Assembly: GCA_934561555.1 (NCBI GenBank)
Contig: CAKTGQ010000009.1
Location: 42,058 to 106,057 of the forward strand
Source of the DNA: an uncultured Faecalibacterium sp.
Lineage (GTDB): Bacteria > Bacillota > Clostridia > Oscillospirales > Ruminococcaceae
Direction of reading: 5' to 3'
Length of the DNA stretch: 64,000 nucleotides
Below, piece after piece: positions 57,408-64,000 of the stretch. Position numbers and translations under genes: made by a program. Every line of letters begins with the position of its first letter. The first letter of the stretch is position 1. Below the pieces are notes generated by a model. It was given only the letters and a program-made list of their open reading frames with translations. It did not search any database and was not told where the DNA came from.

Positions 57408-60257
57408 TCAAAGGTATTTCCGTATAGTCGGTACAAGGACATTCATATTGATCGGCTTTGCGATATGGTCGTTCATCCCGGCATCCAGTGCTGCCTGTTT
57501 ATCTTCAGAAAAGGCATTTGCCGTCATAGCAACGATGGGGATACCCGCTTTTTGAGGGTCATCCATCCGCCGAATCTTTGTTGCCGCATCGTAGCCGTTC
57601 ATCACAGGCATCTGGATGTCCATAAGGATCAGCCGGTACGTTCCGTTCGCAGCCTTTTCCAGCATATCCACACATTCCACGCCGTCTTTGGCGCGGTCTA
57701 CCGTGCAGCCTTCTTCCTGCAGCAGTTCAGTGGCGATCTCTGCATTGAGGTCGTTGTCCTCGGTCAGCAGGATTTTTACACCGCGCAGGCTCTTTTCGTC
57801 CGAGGGGGCAGTCTCTCGTTTCGCCGCCTGTGTTTTCTCCTGCGATGCAATGCGGCAGGGAATGGTCACGGTAAACGTGGAGCCCACACCGATCTTGCTC
57901 TCCACTTCCACGGTGCCGCCCATCAGCCCGACCAGCTTTTTCACGATGCCCATTCCGATGCCGCTGCCTTCCACCTTGCTGACGGTGGAGGTGCGCTCCC
58001 GTTCAAAGGGTTCAAAGATGTGCTTCTGGAACTCCTGCGACATTCCGATGCCGTTATCGGCAACCGTGATCACCGTATTGCACCAGCCCTCTTTTTCGCC
58101 GGGCTTCTGCGTGGCATCGCAGTGAATCGTGCCGCAGGCACCTGTGTATTTGACCGCATTGCTGACGAGGTTTGTACAGATCTCGGTCAGGTGCGGAATA
58201 TCCACATAGACATGCGGATACAGCAGATGTGTTGTCACCATAAGCGTCTGCCCCTTGCCGTCTGCCTGATTCTGGAACATTGCAATGCAATTACGGAAAT
58301 CCTTTTCGATGTCCGAAACCGAATATTCGATCTCTGTTTTATCATTCTCGATCCGGGCGAGATCCAGAACATTGTTCAGCAGCATCAGCAGGTTCTGTCC
58401 GCACACCTGAATATTCTCCATGTATTTTTCCAGCTTTGCCGGGTCGTCCGGGTGCCTGGAGGCAAGGTCTGCATAACCGATAATGGCGTTCATGGGGGTG
58501 CGGATGTCATGCGACATATTGAACAGGAATGTGGATTTGGCGCGGTTCGCACTCTCTGCCTTTTCCACGGCGACCTGCAATTTTGCATTTAGTTCCTGCG
58601 TATCGTTTGCGGCCTTCCTTGCAGCAGCTTCGGCTTTACGCGCCTTGCGGAGCAGCTTTAAAATCGTGAGCAGAACAACTGCAACAGCAATGCTGCTGAT
58701 CAGCAGAACCATGAAGAAGTTATCCTTTATAAACTCGCTCAGGGTAACTTTCCGCGCGGAGCTCTTATACATCGCAATAGAGCCGGCAAGCATATTGACC
58801 GGCATTGCCTTGAGCGTTTTGTTCAGGATGGACAGCAGGCTGCTGTCTCCACTATTGACCGCAAAGCAGGCTTTGACAGAGTTCAATAGCGGAACACTGT
58901 AAAAGCCGTATTTCTTGCTGTAATTCTCCTCGCTACTGATCCCTGTGATAAAGCAATCTGCCTGTCCGTCTTTGACCAGCCTTGCCGCATCCTCCTGTGT
59001 ATCGCAATCCACGATCTCCCACTGCGGATAATAAAACGCAAGGTACTTTTTCAGAGAGAGCCTGTTTTGGGGAACGGCAATGCGGTTTGTCTTGTTCTCG
59101 TTAAAATGCTGTTTGTTCGTGACCGCCATCAGGTTGGTGATCCACGTTGTGTTGGTGCAGGCAACGCGATACTCTTCCGCCAGATTGGGGTTTTGGTCGA
59201 AATGGAAGATCATGTCGATCTCGCCCGATTTCAGCGCATCAAGTTCCGCTTCCTTGCTGTCATAGCCGACCATCTGGAATTCCAGCTCCTGATTTCCCAG
59301 ACAGCCTTTTGCAAACTGAATATAGTCCGTGATCGCCCCGGTAAGCTCCCCGGTGGCAGGGTCGTAGGTGCTGACGCCGCTGTCGCTCGTCAGAAAGCCC
59401 ATTCGGATCGCGCCGTGATTTCTGAGCCACGTCTTTTCCTCTCTCGTAAGGAGGGGCATATAATCCAGCGAGAAATACCGTTTATACAGATCTGCCGTAT
59501 AAAAAGGCGCAGCTTCGTCCAATGTGCGCATTGCATCGTCCAATTCTTCCTTGATATCCGGCCGGTCCTTGTTGATCGCATAGTAGATGCCGGATTCTCC
59601 CACACGAGTTATGGTCGAGATACCACACTCTGCCCAGAAGGATTCTTCCAGCGAGACAAAACAGTCGATCTCGTGGTTTGCCAGCTTTTGCTTCACATCC
59701 TCGTTGTTGGAGACGTTGACGTGTTCCGTTTTCAGGCCGTATTTTTCTTCCCATTCGGTCAGCATCACTTCCGGCTCCGTTCCCATCAGAACACCGATCT
59801 TTTTGCCGTTCAGCGTTTTGAAGTTGGAGGCGGAGATGTCTGCGCGCGAGAGATCGGCGTAGAGGTAATATTTTTCCACCCCCATCGGCTCGTCCGAAAA
59901 CAGCATCTCCTCGGCGCGGTCCTCTGTATAGGAAATATCGCCCATAATATCGATCTCGCCGTTTTTGAGCTTCTCGAAGCAGTCTGACCAGTCGCAGGTC
60001 ACATACTCGAACTGCCAGCCTGTGTAGCCGGATAAGGTTTCCAGCAGTTCGTAGCCGTAGCCTTTTCTTGCGCCCTTCTCGTTGACATAGTTGAAAGTGT
60101 CCTCAAACGAGCCGACACGGACGACCTTTGCAGGGGCGGTTTCTGCGGCAGCTTTTACAGGGAGCACGACTGACAGCAACAGCAGCAGGCTCAGCATCGC
60201 ACAGATGCTTTTCTGTATCAGGGTGCGCATGGTTTCGCTTGTTCCAGAGTTTTTCAT
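57408..60257 (-). CDS. Hybrid histidine kinase with two SBP_bac_3 sensor domains (BvgS-like)
   Basis: A 949-residue kinase. A signal sequence (about 1-37) is followed by two family 3 binding domains: the first from VVRVGSFEDTFNYVNEKG, the second from IRMGFLTSDSGVSTYDPATG to about residue 505. One helix (FFMVLLISSIAVAVVLLTIL) leads to HisKA with His583 ([16 protein letters not shown]), HATPase (NLVSNAVKYTGA, GSGIGMGIVKKLVGLMGG) and a receiver with Asp880 (ILMDIQMPVMNG). The domains bind amino acids or similar ligands in related proteins. There is no partner regulator nearby and no DNA-binding domain. The start has only a weak ribosome site; an ATG at 60,230 is an alternative. Confidence 0.93.
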   Translation of the reverse strand: MKNSGTSETMRTLIQKSICAMLSLLLLLSVVLPVKAAAETAPAKVVRVGSFEDTFNYVNEKGARKGYGYELLETLSGYTGWQFEYVTCDWSDCFEKLKNGEIDIMGDISYTEDRAEEMLFSDEPMGVEKYYLYADLSRADISASNFKTLNGKKIGVLMGTEPEVMLTEWEEKYGLKTEHVNVSNNEDVKQKLANHEIDCFVSLEESFWAECGISTITRVGESGIYYAINKDRPDIKEELDDAMRTLDEAAPFYTADLYKRYFSLDYMPLLTREEKTWLRNHGAIRMGFLTSDSGVSTYDPATGELTGAITDYIQFAKGCLGNQELEFQMVGYDSKEAELDALKSGEIDMIFHFDQNPNLAEEYRVACTNTTWITNLMAVTNKQHFNENKTNRIAVPQNRLSLKKYLAFYYPQWEIVDCDTQEDAARLVKDGQADCFITGISSEENYSKKYGFYSVPLLNSVKACFAVNSGDSSLLSILNKTLKAMPVNMLAGSIAMYKSSARKVTLSEFIKDNFFMVLLISSIAVAVVLLTILKLLRKARKAEAAARKAANDTQELNAKLQVAVEKAESANRAKSTFLFNMSHDIRTPMNAIIGYADLASRHPDDPAKLEKYMENIQVCGQNLLMLLNNVLDLARIENDKTEIEYSVSDIEKDFRNCIAMFQNQADGKGQTLMVTTHLLYPHVYVDIPHLTEICTNLVSNAVKYTGACGTIHCDATQKPGEKEGWCNTVITVADNGIGMSQEFQKHIFEPFERERTSTVSKVEGSGIGMGIVKKLVGLMGGTVEVESKIGVGSTFTVTIPCRIASQEKTQAAKRETAPSDEKSLRGVKILLTEDNDLNAEIATELLQEEGCTVDRAKDGVECVDMLEKAANGTYRLILMDIQMPVMNGYDAATKIRRMDDPQKAGIPIVAMTANAFSEDKQAALDAGMNDHIAKPINMNVLVPTIRKYL

Positions 60258-60396
60258 TTATTCCAATCTTTCTCCGCCCCAGACGGTCTCATTCCGGTTT
60301 CATTTTCATTCCACCGATTTCAGGAAAGGTGCTTGCAAAATCATTCTCGTTCTGCTGTCAGCAGTTTTTTGAATATCTATGCCATTATATAGCATA

Positions 60397-60425
60397 ATTG
60401 TAACATTATAACAGAGGCGTTTCAA
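60397..60425 (-). promoter_or_regulatory. Promoter of the BvgS-like kinase gene
   Basis: Minus-strand TTGAAA, 17-bp spacer, TACAAT; a second TATAAT lies 11 bases further down. Confidence 0.65.
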
Positions 60426-60468
60426 GGCTTTTTACTTGTAAAGACCGCTTATTTTTTGCGAAACGCTT

Positions 60469-60717
60469 TTGTCCGTTAAGGAACGGCTGCGGATTCCCAA
60501 GCGGAATCATTTTGAGCTGTTCTTCTCCGGCAACTATCTGCACCCAGACTCAAACGGGCTGCCTACGCTATCTCCCAAAATTGCGCCCAACATGGCTGCT
60601 GCCGCTGCCCTGCAAAAGGTTCCGGTCAGCCGGGTTTACGATGGCAACAGCAGCCTCTTTTCTGCTTCTCCAGCCTTCAAAAAGCATGTGTCCATGATTA
60701 CGATTCAGCCCCTGTAA
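60469..60717 (+). pseudogene. Possible gene remnant, 82 codons
   Basis: An open frame with coding-like codon use that encodes RLRIPKRNHFELFFSGNYLH, then GLPTLSPKIAPNMAAAAALQ and VSRVYDGNSSLFSASPAF. It has no ATG or ribosome site at the front (TTG start) and no promoter of its own; the sequence reads like the C-terminal end of a larger protein. I cannot name the family. It may be a decayed gene between the kinase and the tryptophan promoter, or chance. Confidence 0.3.
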
Positions 60718-60771
60718 AGCCAAAACCAACTGCAAATGTAGGTAAAATTTTCTCAAAAGCAAAATTTGGTA

Positions 60772-60801
60772 TTGACAAATCCTAAATCCGTGCTTTAATA
60801 T
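60772..60801 (+). promoter_or_regulatory. Promoter of the tryptophan operon
   Basis: Perfect TTGACA, 18-bp spacer and TAATAT, just before the T-box leader. Confidence 0.85.
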
Positions 60802-60819
60802 AGGCAAATTCAATACACT

Positions 60820-61147
60820 AAACCGTTGAAGCGGAGATAACGGCGAACCATGCCTGTACAGAGAGCCTGCGCAGCTGAGAAGCAGACCGGAAACAGTTCG
60901 TCAAGGAAAAGGCGGCGTTGCGTCGCTTTCTCCTGAAATGGACCGCTGAGGGTGCAGGGAACTGCGGTGCTTTTGCCGCACAGTATTCTGCAACGTAGGG
61001 CATACGTCAGTTGCCGGGGATGTGTTGGCATCCCGCCAAGTGCATGGGGTCGTTCCCATGAAGTCAGGGTGGCACCGCGGATCAAAGGCCTAGCTTTATT
61101 CGTCCTTGACAGAAGAAGGTTTCTTCTGTCCGGGGCGTTTTTCTTTT
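60820..61147 (+). promoter_or_regulatory. T-box riboswitch, tRNA-Trp
   Basis: Leader that senses uncharged tRNA and controls the trp genes. The T-box sequence AGGGTGGCACCGCGG lies at 61,066-61,080; its UGGC bulge would pair with the tRNA end, with C opposite the G discriminator expected for tRNA-Trp. Stem I begins near CCGTT...AACGG (60,824 onward), and the probable specifier UGG is at 60,939-60,941, followed by ACC. The competing terminator (GACAGAAGAA/TTCTTCTGTC, then GTTTTTCTTTT) is at 61,101-61,147. Confidence 0.95.
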
Positions 61148-61208
61148 ACACTCCTCCGGCAGAAGGGCCGGGGGAGTTTTTTGTTTGACGTAGAAAGGGG
61201 TAGCAGCT

Positions 61209-62681
61209 ATGAAGATACGGCCTGCACTGGACGAAGTAAAAACCATTGCGGCGGCGGGCGGTTACAAGGTGCTGCCGGTCAGCGGCGAGATCTTATCCGA
61301 CATCTGCACGCCCATTGAGGCGCTGAAGATTTTGAAAAACGTTTCCACCCACTGCTACCTGCTGGAAAGTGCCCAGCCCAGCGAAAAGTGGGGACGCTAC
61401 ACCTTTCTGGGGCTTGACCCCAAAATGGAGATCACCTGCCGCAACGGCGTAATGAAGGCTGGGGAGCTTACCTTTGAAACGCAAAATCCCTCGCAGACGC
61501 TGCGGGAAATCCTTGCACAATACAAAAGCCCGCGCTTTGCAGAGCTGCCCACCTTCACCGGCGGTCTTGTGGGCTACTTTGCCTACGACTACCTTGGTTA
61601 CAGCGAGCCGAAAGCCCGCGCCGGAGCGCAGGATACCGAAAACTTCAAGGATGTGGATCTGATGCTTTTCGATCAGGTCATCGCCTTTGACACTCTGCGG
61701 CAGAAGATCGTGCTCATCGTAAATATGCCGCTGCAGCCGGACGCGCTGGAAACGAACTATAACAAAGCCGTTCTTCGGTTGCAGCAGCTGGCACAGCTGC
61801 TGCAGACGGGCACCCAAAAGCAGGAAGCCGCAGGCAGGCTGCTGGGCGATGTGACCCCGCTTTTTGACAAAGCTGCCTACTGCGCAATGGTGGAAAAGGC
61901 AAAGCACGCCATCCATGAGGGAGAGATTTTCCAGATCGTGCTTTCCAACCGGCTGGCAGCGTCCTTTGAGGGTAGTCTGCTGGGCGCTTACCGGATGCTG
62001 CGCACCATCAACCCCTCGCCGTATATGTTCTATTTTTCCGGTACAGACGTAGAGGTGGCCGGTGCCTCGCCGGAAACGCTGGTCAAGCTGGAGGACGGCG
62101 TGCTGCACACCTTTCCGCTGGCCGGCACCCGCCCGCGCGGAAAGACCGATGCCGAGGACAAGGCGCTGGAAGCAGAACTGCTGGCGGACGAAAAGGAGCT
62201 GGCCGAGCACAATATGCTGGTAGACCTTGGCCGCAACGATCTGGGTAAGGTGAGCCGCTTCGGCAGCGTGGAGGTGGAAAAGCTGCACTCCATCGAGCGG
62301 TATTCCCATGTGATGCACATCGGCTCCACCGTGCGCGGCCAGCTGCGGCCGGAATGCGATGCACTGGACGCCATCGAGGCGGTGCTTCCGGCAGGCACCC
62401 TCTCCGGCGCACCCAAGATACGCGCCTGCCAGCTGATCGAGGAGTTGGAAAACAACAAGCGCGGCATCTACGGCGGTGCCATCGGCTACATTGATTTTAC
62501 CGGCAACATGGACACCTGCATCGCCATCCGCATCGCCTACAAGAAAAACGGACAGGTGTTCGTCCGCAGCGGTGCAGGCATCGTGGCAGACTCGGTGCCC
62601 GAAAAGGAATATCAGGAGTGCATCAACAAGGCGCAGGCCGTGGTCAGCGCACTCCGTCAGGCACAGGAGGAAGGATTATGA
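61209..62681 (+). CDS. trpE: Anthranilate synthase component I
   Basis: A 490-residue enzyme that makes anthranilate from chorismate, with ammonia supplied by TrpG. The N-terminal feedback site HCYLLESAQPSEKWGRYTFLG has the LLES motif that binds tryptophan. The catalytic half shows HAIHEGEIFQIVLSNRL, AGTRPRG, DLGRNDLGKVSRFGSVEV, LPAGTLSGAPKIRA and GAGIVADSVPEKEYQE. The ATG follows AAAGGGG about 60 bases after the T-box terminator. The stop overlaps trpG (ATGA). Confidence 0.97.
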   Translation: MKIRPALDEVKTIAAAGGYKVLPVSGEILSDICTPIEALKILKNVSTHCYLLESAQPSEKWGRYTFLGLDPKMEITCRNGVMKAGELTFETQNPSQTLREILAQYKSPRFAELPTFTGGLVGYFAYDYLGYSEPKARAGAQDTENFKDVDLMLFDQVIAFDTLRQKIVLIVNMPLQPDALETNYNKAVLRLQQLAQLLQTGTQKQEAAGRLLGDVTPLFDKAAYCAMVEKAKHAIHEGEIFQIVLSNRLAASFEGSLLGAYRMLRTINPSPYMFYFSGTDVEVAGASPETLVKLEDGVLHTFPLAGTRPRGKTDAEDKALEAELLADEKELAEHNMLVDLGRNDLGKVSRFGSVEVEKLHSIERYSHVMHIGSTVRGQLRPECDALDAIEAVLPAGTLSGAPKIRACQLIEELENNKRGIYGGAIGYIDFTGNMDTCIAIRIAYKKNGQVFVRSGAGIVADSVPEKEYQECINKAQAVVSALRQAQEEGL

Positions 62682-63244
62682 CGCTGCTGATCGACAACTA
62701 CGACAGCTTTTCCTATAACCTCTACCAGCTGGTAGGCGAGCTGGACCCCGGCATCCGGGTCATCCGCAACGATGAGCTGACCTTGGACGAGATCCGCGCT
62801 TTGCACCCGGCACGCATCATCCTTTCGCCGGGGCCCGGCAGACCGGAGGATGCAGGCATCACGCTGGAAGCTGCCCGCACATTGGGCAAAGAGATTCCCA
62901 CGCTGGGCGTCTGCCTTGGACATCAGGCCATCTGCGCGGCCTTTGGTGCTACGGTCACCTACGCAACGCAGCTCATGCACGGCAAACAGTCCGAAGTAGA
63001 ATTTGACCCCGCGTGCCCGCTGTTCCGCAGCTGCAAAGCCCCGCTGCTGGTGGCGCGGTATCATTCGCTGGCGGCAGACCCCGCCACCCTGCCGCCGGAG
63101 CTTAAAATCACCGCCCGCACCGCCGACGGCGAGGTGATGGCGGTGCAGCACACAAAATACCCCATTTACGGGGTGCAGTTCCACCCGGAATCCATCCTGA
63201 CCCCGCAGGGTCGGCTGATCTTGAAGAATTTTATGGAGGGTTAA
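62678..63244 (+). CDS. trpG: Anthranilate synthase component II, glutamine amidotransferase
   Basis: A 188-residue class I amidotransferase that releases ammonia for TrpE. Starts LLIDNYDSFSYNLYQLVGE; the oxyanion region is LSPGPGRPEDAG, the nucleophile Cys is in LGVCLGHQAI, and the His-Glu pair in VQFHPESILTPQG. It may also serve para-aminobenzoate synthesis, as single TrpG/PabA proteins do in Firmicutes. The ATG overlaps the trpE stop and has AGGAGGAAGGATT in front. Confidence 0.97.
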   Translation: MTLLIDNYDSFSYNLYQLVGELDPGIRVIRNDELTLDEIRALHPARIILSPGPGRPEDAGITLEAARTLGKEIPTLGVCLGHQAICAAFGATVTYATQLMHGKQSEVEFDPACPLFRSCKAPLLVARYHSLAADPATLPPELKITARTADGEVMAVQHTKYPIYGVQFHPESILTPQGRLILKNFMEG

Positions 63245-63247
63245 AAA

Positions 63248-64000
63248 ATGATCAGGGAAGCCATTGCAAAGATCGTCAATAAGCAGGATCTGACCTATGA
63301 CGAAGCCTACGCTGTCATGAACGAGATCATGAGCGGCGAGACCTCCCCCACCCAGAACGCCGCCTTCCTTGCGGCGCTTTCCACCAAGAGCACCAAGGCG
63401 GAGACTACCGATGAGATTGCAGGCTGCGCCGCCGCCATGCGCGACCACGCCACCAAGGTGGAGACCGGCATGGACCTCTTTGAGATCGTGGGCACCGGCG
63501 GCGACAACGCCCACAGCTTTAACATTTCCACCACCTCGGCTCTGGTGGCGGCGGCAGGCGGCATGAAGGTAGCCAAGCACGGCAACCGGGCGGCATCCTC
63601 CCAGTGCGGCACCGCCGACTGTCTGGAGGCGCTGGGCGTGAACATCCAGCAAAGCCCCGCCCGCTGCGTGGAACTGCTGCAGGAAGTGGGCATCTGCTTC
63701 TTCTTTGCGCAGAAGTACCACACCTCCATGAAATATGTGGGACCCATCCGCAGGGAACTGGGCTTCCGCACCGTGTTCAATATTCTTGGCCCGCTTACCA
63801 ACCCCGGCTCCCCCAAAATGCAGCTGCTGGGCGTCTACGATGAATATCTGGTCGAGCCGCTGGCGCAGGTGCTTGTCAGTCTGGGGGTCCGGCGCGGCAT
63901 GGTGGTCTACGGCAAGGATAAATTGGACGAGATCTCCCTCAGCGCCCCCACCAAGGTCTGCGAGATCAAGGACGGCTGGTACAAGTGCTACACCATCACG
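63248..64000 (+). CDS. trpD: Anthranilate phosphoribosyltransferase, C-terminus cut by window edge
   Basis: Joins anthranilate to phosphoribosyl pyrophosphate. The 251 residues present (of about 335) include [20 protein letters not shown] with the PRPP-binding [28 protein letters not shown], and [14 protein letters not shown]. It starts three bases after trpG. The remaining trp genes (trpC, F, B, A) presumably follow beyond the window. Confidence 0.97.
   Translation, partial: MIREAIAKIVNKQDLTYDEAYAVMNEIMSGETSPTQNAAFLAALSTKSTKAETTDEIAGCAAAMRDHATKVETGMDLFEIVGTGGDNAHSFNISTTSALVAAAGGMKVAKHGNRAASSQCGTADCLEALGVNIQQSPARCVELLQEVGICFFFAQKYHTSMKYVGPIRRELGFRTVFNILGPLTNPGSPKMQLLGVYDEYLVEPLAQVLVSLGVRRGMVVYGKDKLDEISLSAPTKVCEIKDGWYKCYTIT

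Overview
The window looks like a chromosomal segment of a GC-rich gut Clostridium-cluster IV (Oscillospiraceae) bacterium, most likely Faecalibacterium or a close relative. Signs are the strong GC bias at third codon positions, Firmicutes-type regulation (T-box, GlpP-type antitermination, YesM/YesN two-component system, sigma-A promoters and AGGAGG ribosome sites), and a small secreted peptide whose N-terminus resembles, from memory, the Faecalibacterium MAM protein. There are no rRNA genes, insertion sequences, phage genes or CRISPR array. One tRNA (Gln, UUG) is present.

Region 1 (1-17,560) is a carbohydrate-utilisation locus. Reading leftward are an ABC sugar importer (binding lipoprotein and two permeases), a GH2 beta-glucuronidase, a GH88 unsaturated glucuronyl hydrolase, a DUF2264 protein and a GH2 beta-galactosidase cut by the window edge. 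Divergently transcribed are a YesM/YesN-like sensor kinase and AraC-type regulator, a heparinase II/III-like protein, a discoidin-like protein and a membrane protein. The gene set suggests a uronic-acid-containing glycan: a lyase leaves unsaturated uronides, GH88 removes them, and GH2 enzymes trim the rest.

Region 2 (17,561-24,625) holds a hybrid histidine kinase coupled to an unusual solute-binding lipoprotein that seems to carry a 5'-nucleotidase-C-like domain, then a secreted or anchored protein of unknown function and an ArsC/Spx-like protein. Region 3 (24,626-33,135) holds housekeeping genes (ferredoxin, polA, tsaD, nitroreductase, NAD(P)HX dehydratase) and a striking fusion of a TetM/EF-G-like ribosomal GTPase with a YacP/Rae1-type NYN nuclease domain. 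Region 4 (33,268-43,870) has a two-gene 2-hydroxyacyl-CoA dehydratase/activase system with a U32-like protein, TraX, small proteins, AraC and GntR regulators, an AAC(3)-fold acetyltransferase and tRNA-Gln.

Region 5 (43,871-45,250) is a compact secreted-peptide operon: three perfect 23-bp tandem repeats abut the promoter, followed by a Sec-exported InlB-repeat protein and a 77-residue double-glycine-leader peptide resembling MAM. Region 6 (45,265-53,260) is housekeeping (pnp, rpsO, CPBP protease, secA, M20 amidohydrolase). Region 7 (53,296-57,145) is a glycerol-3-phosphate oxidation operon with a GlpP antiterminator and a terminator in the leader of its target genes. Region 8 (57,408-60,257) is a BvgS-like kinase with two periplasmic binding domains. 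Region 9 (60,772-64,000) is the start of a tryptophan operon (trpE, trpG, partial trpD) under a tRNA-Trp T-box.

The strongest leads for new biology are the GTPase-Rae1 fusion, the MAM-like peptide operon with its repeats, the binding-protein/kinase pair, and a repeated intergenic element with exchangeable hairpins.
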